Assembly (NCBI GenBank): GCA_004138175.2
Contig: RYFE02000007.1
Location: 113,743-177,742, forward strand
Source: Chloroflexales bacterium ZM16-3
GTDB taxonomy: Bacteria > Chloroflexota > Chloroflexia > Chloroflexales > Chloroflexaceae
Reading direction: 5' to 3'
Length of the DNA: 64,000 nucleotides
A program made the translations under genes and the position numbers. The notes under the pieces were generated by a model. That model was given only the letters and a program-made list of their open reading frames with translations. It made no database searches and had not been told where the DNA came from. This document shows, piece after piece, positions 53,520 through 61,766 of this stretch (its first letter is position 1; every line of letters begins with the position of its first letter).

Positions 53520-55544
53520 TTATCTTCCGCCTTCAAGGTTTCCGGAAGACACAGGGGTGCCGAGAGTCACTTCGCCCAGGAGCAGCGCGTCGCCCCCGGC
53601 CATCGCTGGGCTGGCGGGCGGCCCCTCGGCTAGGGGGAGCCGCGCCCCGCCGACTGGGTCATAGATGCCGAGCGTGATCCGATAGGTGCCAAGCGGCAGA
53701 CCGGCGGGCAGGCCGATTGGCAGCGGCACCGCGATCTGCTGGCCCGGCTGCCACTGGCTGGTGGGAGGGTAGCTCCCCCCGCCTGGCGATACGTCGATGC
53801 CCGCCACGCGCTCGCCGCCCAGGTTGTAGATATGCAGGAAGAGCATCTTGTCGCCGCCCACCGGCCCGGCCACATCCCACGAGGGTGTGATGATCAGGCG
53901 GGATGGCTCCTGGGCCAGGGTGTAGCCGCGCAGGCGCAGCCCCTCGCCGAAGCGGGCCGGGAGCGGCGTGGCAAAGGGCTTCGGCAGTTGGTAGATCCAG
54001 GCGTAGTCGATGCCGTGAATCGTCACCGTGCCCAGCGGCGCGGTGGTCTGGATGCGCCCGTAGCGTGCCGGGTCGGCCTCACGCTGGATCGACTCGCGGT
54101 AGGCCACCGCGTAGTTGGCGGGCGTGCTGTCGAGGGCGCTCACCGGCTGCACCGGCACCGGAACAAAGGGCTGTAGCGTGGGCGGCAGCGCCGAGAGCAC
54201 CTGGCCATCGCCAATGTCGGGCCGGGCGCTCAGCCACGCCCCCACCTGATCCATCCCCTCGCCCCAGCCGATCAGAAACAGGTTCTGCGCGACCCGCCCC
54301 CCGCCCAGCAGCGGGTTATAGTAGCTCAGCTCGTAGGGGTGGTACCAGGCTAGGGTGAGACCCTGGAAACAAAGGCAAAAGGCAAAAGGCAAAAGATAAA
54401 AACCGCGCTGGTTTTGCCTTTTACCTTTTGCCTTTTGCCTTATGGCCTCGAAGAGCGCGCCCAGCCCGATCGCCGAGAGGGCCATGATCGCTGGCCATGC
54501 CGGCAGGATATAGCGGTCAAATTTCTTCGGCCCGGTCGTCATCACCAGCGCCCAGAAGAGGGCGAAGGCGGCCAGGGCTAATGCGTTCGTCCGCAACTCG
54601 CTGTCGGGCTGCCGCCACAGGGCCAGGGGCAGCAGCAGTAAGCCCAGGCTCTCCAGTGGCGTGAGCCGGTAGATCCCGGCCAGCGGATAGAAGAGCGGCC
54701 CTGGGTCGGCGTTGCTGCTCCCCAGGAAAAACTGCCCGTCGCCATTGGCCCGCCCGCCATTGCCCACGATCTCATCCAGATAGCTGCCCAGCGCCTGCCC
54801 TGGCGCAGCCCACAGCGCAGGCCAGAGGGCCATCGCCACCAGCCCAGCCACGCCCAGCCAGAGCAGATAGCGCGGAACCGCCCAGGCGAACCGGCGGGAC
54901 ACGCCCCGCTGGGAGACGCCCCGCCGGGGCGTCTCTACAAAGAAGGTCAGCCCGACAAACGGCAGCACAATCAGGGCCGGCCCCTTGGTGAGCAGGGCCA
55001 TACCGCAGAGCAGGCCAGAGAGGACAATCCAGGGCAGCGGGCGGGCGGCGCGGCATGCGATCAAGGCCGACAGCACCGTGAGCGTGCAGAGGTCGGCCAG
55101 CAGCGCGTCGAGGTGCAGCAGGCGCCCGTGGGCCACCAGGAAGGGTGAGGTCGCCCAGAGCAGGGCGGCGATCAGCGCATAGGGCGGCAGCAGGCGGCGC
55201 AGCAGCAGGTAGCCAAACGAGATGAGCAGGGCGTGGGCAAATACCGGCCCGAGCCGCAGCCAGGCCAGGTGGCCGAGCTGATCTTGCGGGCCGATCAGGC
55301 CCGTGCCGAGGGCGGCCCGCTCAAGCTGTAGCCCCAGCCCGCCGAGCCACATCAGCGTCACGCCGGGGTGCCCGGTGAGGATCGTGTCGGCCCAGCGCCC
55401 CTCGCTGATCGCGGCGGCAAAGCGCTCGGTGCGTACAATCCAGTGGTATGCCTCGTCGGTGGTGAGGAAGTCACGCAGGCCAATCACCCGCGGCAGCATG
55501 GCGGACAGAAAGACCAGGGCGACTTGTGCGCGCGAGCGTTGCAT
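53520..55544 (-). CDS. GT39-family (PMT-like) glycosyltransferase with two in-frame repeat inserts
   Basis: This 674-residue protein has an N-terminal GT-C core: the catalytic Asp-Glu is in FLTTDEAYHW (D30-E31), followed by GHPGVTLMWLGG and about ten helices. The second half is a soluble beta-rich domain (TPSWDVAGPVGGDKMLFLHIY). Residues of about 203-218 (VETPRRGVSQRGVSRRF) are encoded by the gacgcccc hairpin seen after nuoG. Residues of about 370-394 (QKAKGKRQNQRGFYLLPFAF) come from an inverted aaaggca heptanucleotide repeat. Both inserts keep the frame. A TATAAT box (55552-55557 in reverse) ends 7 bases before the ATG, so the mRNA may be leaderless. Confidence 0.84.
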   Translation of the reverse strand: MQRSRAQVALVFLSAMLPRVIGLRDFLTTDEAYHWIVRTERFAAAISEGRWADTILTGHPGVTLMWLGGLGLQLERAALGTGLIGPQDQLGHLAWLRLGPVFAHALLISFGYLLLRRLLPPYALIAALLWATSPFLVAHGRLLHLDALLADLCTLTVLSALIACRAARPLPWIVLSGLLCGMALLTKGPALIVLPFVGLTFFVETPRRGVSQRGVSRRFAWAVPRYLLWLGVAGLVAMALWPALWAAPGQALGSYLDEIVGNGGRANGDGQFFLGSSNADPGPLFYPLAGIYRLTPLESLGLLLLPLALWRQPDSELRTNALALAAFALFWALVMTTGPKKFDRYILPAWPAIMALSAIGLGALFEAIRQKAKGKRQNQRGFYLLPFAFCLCFQGLTLAWYHPYELSYYNPLLGGGRVAQNLFLIGWGEGMDQVGAWLSARPDIGDGQVLSALPPTLQPFVPVPVQPVSALDSTPANYAVAYRESIQREADPARYGRIQTTAPLGTVTIHGIDYAWIYQLPKPFATPLPARFGEGLRLRGYTLAQEPSRLIITPSWDVAGPVGGDKMLFLHIYNLGGERVAGIDVSPGGGSYPPTSQWQPGQQIAVPLPIGLPAGLPLGTYRITLGIYDPVGGARLPLAEGPPASPAMAGGDALLLGEVTLGTPVSSGNLEGGR
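54363..54442. repeat. Inverted aaaggca heptanucleotide repeat inside GT39 gene
   Basis: aaaggca x3 and aaagata face ttgcctt ttacctt ttgcctt ttgcctt around accgcgctgg. The same unit borders the GT4 gene at 4270-4312. Confidence 0.9.
54896..54938. repeat. gacgcccc hairpin inside GT39 gene
   Basis: gagacgccccg and its complement with a 1-base centre (54913-54935), preceded by an extra half copy. It matches the intergenic twin hairpin at 15867. Confidence 0.88.
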
Positions 55545-55616
55545 CGGCGCGATTATAGCATAGAAGCCTCCGCCGCCTCGGGCGCAGCGCCTTTGTGCAA
55601 AGCGTTCAACATCCTC

Positions 55617-55625
55617 TGGTATAAT
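55617..55625 (+). promoter_or_regulatory. Extended -10 promoter for response regulator
   Basis: TGGTATAAT lies 88 bases before the start codon; no clear -35 box is seen at normal spacing. Confidence 0.55.
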
Positions 55626-55712
55626 AACAGGCGTTATCCGAGGCCAGAACTACAGAGTAAAAGCAGCGTAGCCAATGCCAGGCCACGCCAGGCCCGTGCA
55701 GAAGGGTGGCAT

Positions 55713-56084
55713 ATGACGCAATCCAAGGGCACTATCTTTATTATGGACGATGACCTGGCGCTACAGACAGTGCTTGAATATGCGCTGCGCAACGCCGGGT
55801 ACGATGTGATCCTGGCGCGCGATGGCCAGGAGGGTCTTCAGATCCTGGAGAAGATCTCCCCCAACCTCGTGATCAGCGACATTATGATGCCGAACATGGA
55901 TGGAGTTGAGACGTTCCATCACCTGAAGGAGCGGCTCCAGGACGACGGGATATCGATCATTATTATGACGGCCCTCAACCGCAAGCCCTGGTTCGCCGAC
56001 CTTGAGGCCGAGGGGGCGGTGATCTTGCAGAAGCCCTTCGAGGTTGATCGTCTGATCGAGATGATCGATATTATGCTGACCTGA
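55713..56084 (+). CDS. Single-domain response regulator
   Basis: This 123-residue protein is one receiver domain with the acidic pocket IMDDD, the phospho-acceptor Asp in LVISDIMMPNMDG, the Thr in IIIMTAL and the Lys in LQKPFE. There is no output domain, so it may act like CheY or Spo0F, or with a kinase encoded elsewhere. ATG 55713 has gaagggtgg just upstream; a much longer upstream frame is not homologous and crosses the promoter. No histidine kinase gene is in the window. Confidence 0.9.
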   Translation: MTQSKGTIFIMDDDLALQTVLEYALRNAGYDVILARDGQEGLQILEKISPNLVISDIMMPNMDGVETFHHLKERLQDDGISIIIMTALNRKPWFADLEAEGAVILQKPFEVDRLIEMIDIMLT

Positions 56085-56107
56085 CCTCGCACTTGTTAGC
56101 TGATCCA

Positions 56108-56157
56108 GACGAGGGGCGGGAGGAACGCAGCACGCTGCGTCCCTCCCGCCCTTCGTC
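56108..56157. terminator. Palindrome between convergent response regulator and HIT genes (family C)
   Basis: gacgaggggcgggaggaacg and near-complementary right arm around gcagcacgctgc, with a few mismatches. Position between convergent stops suggests bidirectional termination. Confidence 0.55.
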
Positions 56158-56175
56158 ATATGCAGTTGCAGCTAT

Positions 56176-56673
56176 TCACAGTGTGGCAAAGGTCGGACTC
56201 AGACGCTCGTAGGTCGCTTCGAGATCCTCGGGGATGAGCTTGGTCCCGCCCACGATCGGCATAAAGTTCGTGTCGCCGCTCCAGCGCGGCACAATGTGCA
56301 TATGGAGGTGCTCGGCGATCCCGGCCCCAGCGATGCTGCCCAGGTTCATGCCCAGGTTAAAGCCGTGGGGCTGGTAGACATCGCCCAGGATTCGCACACA
56401 GCGCCGGGTGAGCGCGAATAGCTCATCTGCCGTCGCATCGTCGAGCCCGGGCAGGTCAGCTGTGTGGGCGTAGGGCACCACCATCAGGTGCGCTGTATTG
56501 TAGGGGTAGAGGTTCATCACTACCAGGCAGCGCTCGCCCCGGTAGAGAACCAAGTTCTCGGTATCGTGCTCGCGGGGGGCCCCCGTCATCGCACAGAAGA
56601 CGCACCCGCCCTGCCCTGGAGAATCCCCGCGCTTGATGTAGGTCATCCGCCAGGGCGTAAACTTTGTCTCCAC
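56176..56673 (-). CDS. HIT-family hydrolase or transferase
   Basis: This 165-residue protein has the histidine triad AEHLHMHIVPRW and the family loop NLYPYNTAHLMVVPYAH. N-terminal CVFCAM supplies two likely Zn ligands. The TPWRMTYI start and the triad context resemble Ap4A phosphorylase-like HIT proteins, which cleave dinucleoside polyphosphates. Translation seems to begin at GTG 56673 with ggggagggg upstream. Long actgagcc/cagtgatt repeats lie in the gap on its 5' side. Confidence 0.86.
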   Translation of the reverse strand: METKFTPWRMTYIKRGDSPGQGGCVFCAMTGAPREHDTENLVLYRGERCLVVMNLYPYNTAHLMVVPYAHTADLPGLDDATADELFALTRRCVRILGDVYQPHGFNLGMNLGSIAGAGIAEHLHMHIVPRWSGDTNFMPIVGGTKLIPEDLEATYERLSPTFATL

Positions 56674-56689
56674 ATCCCCTCCCCTCGCA

Positions 56690-56795
56690 TCACTGAGCCA
56701 CTGAGATGATGAGCCACTGAACGATGCTCCCTCAGTGCCTCAGTGATTCAGTGATTCAGTGCCTCAGTGATTCAGTGCCTCAGTGCCTCAGTGAT
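56690..56795. repeat. Octanucleotide repeats, units cagtgcct/cagtgatt
   Basis: Eight or more tandem cagtg-type 8-base units face cactgag copies. They run into the 3' end of the membrane peptidase gene, so the last codons (VGVDKHH) overlap the array border. Confidence 0.85.
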
Positions 56796-58200
56796 GCTTA
56801 TCCACGCCAACCAGTCGCAGTGTCACCAGCAGCACCGCGCCGAGGATGAGCACCCCGCTCATGCAGAAGATGACGGCGGCGCTCAGGGTTGCCCAGGCCG
56901 GCAGGCTCTCCAGCCAGCCGATAAACCCCGACGGGCGCTGCTCGAAGGGTTGGTTCGGCGCTGGGCCGCCAACGGGGGCCATGCCATCGGGCAGCACTGG
57001 CGGGTCACTGAAGCGATTGGCGGGGGCCACCTGCGGCCCCGCCAGATCCGGCGCGGGGCCAGAGGGCTGCGGCAGCCCCTTGCGCCACTCGGCGTCGAGC
57101 TCGTCCACCGTGCGGTCGAGCGCCTCCTGCACCGCCACATCTACCGGCGTGGCGTTGGCGAAGGCATCCGTCAGCTTCTGAAGCTTCGCCTCGCCGTAGG
57201 TGTTCAGAATATACTCGACCATATCGCGGCTCTGGGCATAGGAGAGCAGCGCCTGGTTCGGGTCGGCCGGGAAGCTAGAGGACAGCGCCTCAAGCGGGAT
57301 CAGCCGGTTCTCGGTGGCGGCCTGCGTCACCAGTTGGTCGAAATCGCTGTCGCGAACCTCCTGGTTATGCACCGCTAGACCCTCGTCGAACCAGGGCGGC
57401 GCGCCGCCGTAGGGGTTCTCAATCGCCTGGTGCAGCACCTGGTGCGAAAGCTCGTGCGGGATGATCCTCCGCACCTCCGCGTCGTCGCCGGCAGCGATTG
57501 CCGCCACGATCACGCCCAGGGTCGGGTTGGCCTGTCCGCCGATCCACTCCGCAGAGTTGGCCTGGAGCGCCGAGCGCATATCGCCGTTCGTCGCATAGAT
57601 ATAGATCCGCACTGGCTGCGAGAGCTCTGCCCCCAGCTCGGACTGGAGGCTGCTGAGCGCCCGATCCACCGCTCCGGCCAGGTCGTCGCCAAAGGCGTCG
57701 CCGCCCTCGTACCAGTAGATGGTCACATTGCGCACAGTGCGCTCGCTCCAGTTGAAGCGCTCGTCGGCATAGACAAAGTGCTGCGGCTCGCTCTCCAGTG
57801 TATTCCCGTTAGTGTCGCGGATCACCCAGCGGTAGGTCATATCGGTGCCGGGCGGGTAGTAGTAGACCTGGGTGTCTAGCGTGTGCTCTAGGGATACGCT
57901 GCGCCCCGCCGACACCGGCAGATCGACGATGGTGAGGGCGTCGTTGCGGGTGGCCCCGTAGAGCAGCTGTATCTGGCTGATATCTGCGGCGCTGCTTTCG
58001 GCGCTCAGCGAGAAGACGATCTGGTTGGCGAAGTCGGGCCGTGCCTCGCTCGTTGTCACGCTCATCGAACCGCCCTGACGGGCGTAGGCTGGCGCAGCCA
58101 GCAGCGCGGCGAGGACGATCAGGATGAGTGCGCCAGCGCGTAGGAGGGACGCAGCGCGCTGCGTCCCTCCTGCGCGCCAACATGCGATCAACTGTGTCAT
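56788..58200 (-). CDS. Membrane-anchored peptidase_MA-like protein with palindrome in its signal region
   Basis: This 470-residue protein has an N-terminal hydrophobic segment (about 22-40), an Ig-like domain (about 45-145) and a gluzincin domain with HELSH (H249, E250, H253) and a downstream Glu in WFDEGLAVH (E273). A C-terminal membrane helix (about 440-463) follows a Pro-rich linker. It is probably an outside-facing metallopeptidase. Residues of about 10-20 ([11 protein letters not shown]) are encoded by a perfect 30-bp palindrome of the intergenic family C. ATG 58200 overlaps the prfB TGA as ATGA, so translation is coupled to release factor 2. Confidence 0.82.
   Translation of the reverse strand: MTQLIACWRAGGTQRAASLLRAGALILIVLAALLAAPAYARQGGSMSVTTSEARPDFANQIVFSLSAESSAADISQIQLLYGATRNDALTIVDLPVSAGRSVSLEHTLDTQVYYYPPGTDMTYRWVIRDTNGNTLESEPQHFVYADERFNWSERTVRNVTIYWYEGGDAFGDDLAGAVDRALSSLQSELGAELSQPVRIYIYATNGDMRSALQANSAEWIGGQANPTLGVIVAAIAAGDDAEVRRIIPHELSHQVLHQAIENPYGGAPPWFDEGLAVHNQEVRDSDFDQLVTQAATENRLIPLEALSSSFPADPNQALLSYAQSRDMVEYILNTYGEAKLQKLTDAFANATPVDVAVQEALDRTVDELDAEWRKGLPQPSGPAPDLAGPQVAPANRFSDPPVLPDGMAPVGGPAPNQPFEQRPSGFIGWLESLPAWATLSAAVIFCMSGVLILGAVLLVTLRLVGVDKHH
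58142..58171. repeat. 30-bp perfect palindrome in frame in a signal-peptide region
   Basis: aggagggacgcagcg and its complement meet with no loop. The core is the same as at 8945, 10804 and 56114, but here it is translated. Confidence 0.9.
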
Positions 58201-59301
58201 TGACTCACGCTCCAACGGAGATACGCCTCAATGAAGGGGTCGATCTGACCATCGAGCACTGCCTGGACATTGCTCGTCTCGTGGTCGGTGCGGTGGTCCT
58301 TCACCAGGGTCGAGGGGTGCAGGTAGTAGGTGCGCATCTGGCTGCCGAAGGCGGCGTCGCGGTACTCGCCGCGCAGGCGGGATCGCTCCTCAACCTGGCG
58401 CTGAAGCTCGCGCTCTAGCAGGCGGCCGCGCAGCACGCGCAGGGCCGTCTCGCGGTTCTGGATCTGTGAGCGCTCGTTCTGGCAGGTGACGACGAGCCCC
58501 GTGGGCAGGTGGGTCAGGCGCACCGCTGAGTCTGTGGTGTTCACACCCTGGCCGCCTTTGCCACCGCTGCGGAAGACATCGATGCGCAGGTCGTCGGGCG
58601 TGATCGTCACCTCGGGGGCGTCGTCTACCTCGGGCACCACCTCGATGCGGGCGAAGGATGTCTGGCGGGTGTGGGCCGCGTTGAAGGGCGAGAGCCGGAT
58701 CAGGCGGTGGACACCGGACTCGGCACGGATGTTGCCGTAGGCGTAGCGGCCGCGCAGCTCGAAGGTGGCGCTCTTGATCCCGGCCTCATCGCCGTCGCTC
58801 TGGTCCACCAGGTTCACCGTGTAGCCGCGGGCCTCGGCCCAGCGCGTGTACATGCGCAGCATCATCTCGGCCCAGTCCTGGGCGTCGGTGCCGCCCATGC
58901 CTGCCTGGATGGTCACGAATGCGTCGCGGTCGTCGTAGCGACCGCTCAGCAGCAGGGCCAGCTCGCGTCGCTCAAGCTCTTTCTGTGCGCTGCGCAGCTC
59001 GGTGACGAGCTCGCCATAGAGCGACTCGTCGTCCTCGTCCTCGGCCAGCTCGATCAGCTCGTCCAGGCCGGAGAGCCGGGCGTCCAGGCTCGTCCACTGC
59101 TCAACCTCCTCCTTGAGGCGGGTGAGCTGTTGCAACACACCCTGTGCGGCCCGCGGGTCATCCCAGAGGTCGGGCTCGCCCGAGCGCTCCTCCAGGGCCG
59201 CTATCTGCTCCTGCTTATGAGCCAGGTCAAAGATGCCCCCGGATAGACTCGAAGCGGGTGCGCAGGGCCTCTAGATCGCCACGTAGATCCTGGGTGGTCA
59301 T
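58197..59301 (-). CDS. prfB: Peptide chain release factor 2, programmed +1 frameshift
   Basis: ATG 59301 (aaggag upstream) opens 24 codons ending CGG GGG CAT CTT, followed by an in-frame TGA at 59229-59227 and then C. Shifting +1 at CTT-TGA continues as GAC CTG GCT... into the main frame to 58197. This is the classic RF2 autoregulatory site: an internal SD-like gggg, the CTT slippery codon and TGAC. The joined product is about 367 residues, the normal RF2 length. The main frame has SPF (LIRLSPFNAAH) for stop-codon reading and GGQ (GGKGGQGVNTTDSAVR) for peptide release. The next gene starts within its stop codon. Confidence 0.95.
59226..59243 (-). other. prfB: prfB frameshift site
   Basis: Read in reverse: cggggg-cat-ctt-tga-c. 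The run of G sits 3 bases before the slippery CTT, as in the E. coli site, where it stimulates the shift when RF2 is scarce. Confidence 0.93.
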
Positions 59302-59498
59302 CGAGATCTCCTTCTATGTTATTCCAATGACCATGCTACCATAACCCACCCTCCCGCGCTACTTGAGGGATAGGGGTTGGTGGATAGGCTACCTTCTGGC
59401 CTGTTCGAGAGCTTGATATCGATCTACAGGATGAGATGAAGTGTCGAGAAACAACGAAAGAGGATGCCATCTCCATGGTCTGGCCTCTTCTATAATGC

Positions 59499-59526
59499 TT
59501 GACAGCCCATGGCTCGCCGCTATAAT
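59499..59526 (+). promoter_or_regulatory. Promoter for L,D-transpeptidase gene
   Basis: Perfect TTGACA (59499-59504) and perfect TATAAT (59521-59526) are separated by 16 bases, 38 bases before the start codon. Confidence 0.75.
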
Positions 59527-59564
59527 CGACTATGCAGACGTAGTAACATACAGAGGGGGGCACC

Positions 59565-60746
59565 ATGAGCTTGCGGCCATCACGCCGTTTTATTCAGGCA
59601 TGCCTGTCCAGTCTGATCCTGGGGCTGCTGGCCGGGGTGTGGGCAATGCCGCAGGGCATCCGCGCGGATAGCGCGGCCCTATTCTTCGTCTCGACCGGCC
59701 ACCGTCTGAGCGATGACCAGGGCTTCCTGGGCTACTGGCGGGCAAGCAACGGCTCGCTCACCCTCGGCCCTCCGATCAGCGAGCCCTTCGCCGACGGCGC
59801 GCTGACGGTGCAGTACTTCGCCTCCGGTCGGCTGGAGTTGCACCCCGAGTACGATAACGCCATCGTGCGCGGTCGGCTCGGTGCCGAGTACAGCGCGGCC
59901 CTGTTCCGCAGCTTTGCCACGCCCGCAGGCATGGCCGACCAGCCCGGCCTGCGCCTCTTTACAGAGACCGGCCACAGCCTCGGTGAGCCGTTCCGATCCT
60001 TCTGGGATGGCAACGGGGGCTTGGATGTCTTCGGTTTCCCGATCAGTGAGCCGGCCTGGGAATATGTCGGCCCAGAGTTGCTCCAGGTGCAGTACTTCGA
60101 GCGCGCCCGCCTAGAGTATCGCCCGCTGTCCGCCGAATCATCTCAGGCGGTACAGATCAGCGCGCTCGGTCGGGATCTGGCCCGGCTGCGCGGCGTCGCC
60201 ACCGCGCCTGCCGACCCTCTGGGAGCCCCGCCTGTTGGCGATGACGGCCAGCCCCTGCCCGAACCGACTGCTCCTCCTGCGCCCACCGCTCCAGCGGCGG
60301 CCACCGCAAAGCCCGCCGCTGCGCCCGCGCCTACGGCAAAGCCCGCCGCAAAGCCCGCCGCACCCGTAGCCCGGGGCGGCAAGTATATCATTGTCGACCT
60401 GAGCGACCAGTGGCTCTACGCCTACGAGGGCGACGCGAGAGTGTACGACGCGCCGGTGTCCACCGGGCGCGACGGCTTCAACACCCCGGTGGGCACCTTC
60501 GCCGTCTATGCCAAGCTGCGCTCACAGACGATGGAAGGCACCCTGGGCGGCGAGTACTACCGGGTGCCCAACGTGCCCAACGTGATGTATATCGTGGGCG
60601 GGGTAGCGATCCACGGCACCTACTGGCACAACCGCTTCGGCACCGGGGCGCGCCTGAGCCACGGCTGCATCAACGTAGGTCTCTCCCAGGCCGCATGGCT
60701 CTACGCATGGGCACCCATGGGCACGCTCGTGACCGTTCGCTGGTGA
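59565..60746 (+). CDS. Secreted L,D-transpeptidase (YkuD) with N-terminal repeat domain
   Basis: This 393-residue protein has a signal segment (about 8-34, ending IRADS). Residues of about 38-205 hold repeats with a GPPISEPF or GFPISEPAW motif and VQYFASGRLE or VQYFERARLE, a pattern seen in secreted Chloroflexota proteins. A Pro/Ala/Lys linker (about 225-270) leads to a YkuD domain (about 275-393). The catalytic His and Cys are in VAIHGTYWHNRFG and RLSHGCINVGL. It would cross-link peptidoglycan or attach protein outside the membrane. A strong promoter precedes it and a hairpin terminator follows. Confidence 0.9.
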   Translation: MSLRPSRRFIQACLSSLILGLLAGVWAMPQGIRADSAALFFVSTGHRLSDDQGFLGYWRASNGSLTLGPPISEPFADGALTVQYFASGRLELHPEYDNAIVRGRLGAEYSAALFRSFATPAGMADQPGLRLFTETGHSLGEPFRSFWDGNGGLDVFGFPISEPAWEYVGPELLQVQYFERARLEYRPLSAESSQAVQISALGRDLARLRGVATAPADPLGAPPVGDDGQPLPEPTAPPAPTAPAAATAKPAAAPAPTAKPAAKPAAPVARGGKYIIVDLSDQWLYAYEGDARVYDAPVSTGRDGFNTPVGTFAVYAKLRSQTMEGTLGGEYYRVPNVPNVMYIVGGVAIHGTYWHNRFGTGARLSHGCINVGLSQAAWLYAWAPMGTLVTVRW

Positions 60747-60778
60747 TTGCGAGATGGCGCGAAATGAGGGGTTGAGCA

Positions 60779-60833
60779 CGGCCACACAGAAGCGGGCCAG
60801 CCATATCTTGGCTGGCCCGCTTCTGTGTGGCCG
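60779..60833. terminator. 25-bp perfect hairpin terminator between convergent genes
   Basis: cggccacacagaagcgggcc... and its complement enclose loop tatct; a short T run follows on the plus side. Confidence 0.75.
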
Positions 60834-60855
60834 CAAATCATCAGATTTTTGGTGG

Positions 60856-61680
60856 CTACAGGTCGCGGTTAAGCAGGTCGGACAGGACACTCTCATCGCT
60901 ATCTGCGCGGTGTGTGGTGAGAGGAGCCTCTCTGCGCGAGGGGGTAGGTTTGGTGTGCCGAACGCCGATCCGCCGACGGCGCGGGCGGGGAGCGAGCTGG
61001 ATCACTAGGCCAAGGCCAAGCAGCAGTGCGCCAAACAGAATCCAGGTGCCGGGCGACCCCATGCCTAGGGTTGCAGCCGTGTTTGGCAGGTTCGCTGGCG
61101 CGCTTGGGCTGTCGGCCAGGGGCTGTGCAGCCGACGTGTGCGCTACCGATGTATCCGGCAGGATCGGCAAGTCTACCACCAGCGGTGCGACCGTCGGGGT
61201 CGGTTCAGCGACTGGTGGGACGATCAGTTGTGCCTCCTCTGTGGGGGCGGGGCTCGTAAAGAACAGGTGGATCACCACCGTATCGCCGGAGCCTATGGCG
61301 ACTTCTTGGGCTGGCTGGATCGCGGTTCCCTGGCTGCTGGTCGGCTGTAGCTCAAGCTGGTAGTACCCTGAGGAAAGCCAGATGTCATAGTTTCCGTTTG
61401 CATCGCTGTAGACCGTCTGTCCGTCGACGACGACGGCGACACCCGATGCCGGTGATCCGGTGCGCAAATCAATGATCGTCCCGGTCAGCCGACCTGGTAT
61501 GACGGCTGTTGGCTTGTTGTCTCGATGTCTGAGGTCGGGTGTTGGCTGAAGCGTGGGGCGGGGTGATGGTTGCTGCGGCTGCGCCGATACCGCAGCGGGT
61601 GATGGCAGCATTGTGAAGCCGCCAACCATCGCAATGATTCCGCAGACCATCAGGGCAAAGCTGCTCATTTGTCTTCGCAT
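60856..61680 (-). CDS. Secreted protein with carboxypeptidase-regulatory-like domain and LPxTA-type sorting signal
   Basis: This 274-residue protein has a signal peptide (MRRQMSSFALMVCGIIAMVG...VSAQ) and a Pro-rich spacer. A CarboxypepD_reg/CNA-B-like beta sandwich follows at about 60-130 (GRLTGTIIDLRTGSPASGVA, then GQTVYSDANGNYDIWLSSGY). After a Pro/Thr region comes LPNTAATLG, a hydrophobic stretch (about 207-226, GTWILFGALLLGLGLVIQL) and a basic RPRRRR, the order expected of a sortase substrate. About 45 cytoplasmic residues after the Arg cluster are unusual for a cell-wall sorting signal. ATG 61680 has gaaggaac upstream. Confidence 0.72.
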   Translation of the reverse strand: MRRQMSSFALMVCGIIAMVGGFTMLPSPAAVSAQPQQPSPRPTLQPTPDLRHRDNKPTAVIPGRLTGTIIDLRTGSPASGVAVVVDGQTVYSDANGNYDIWLSSGYYQLELQPTSSQGTAIQPAQEVAIGSGDTVVIHLFFTSPAPTEEAQLIVPPVAEPTPTVAPLVVDLPILPDTSVAHTSAAQPLADSPSAPANLPNTAATLGMGSPGTWILFGALLLGLGLVIQLAPRPRRRRIGVRHTKPTPSRREAPLTTHRADSDESVLSDLLNRDL

Positions 61681-61766
61681 AGGACGTTCCTTCCGTAATG
61701 GTCAGGATGCTGGTGGGTGCGCCCCTCGTATGGACACAACCACCAGCGTATCGCTGCATGTCGCCG

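Noticed and set aside
55368..55712. N-terminal extension of the response regulator
   Set aside because: It overlaps the opposite GT39 gene and the promoter and adds no domain.
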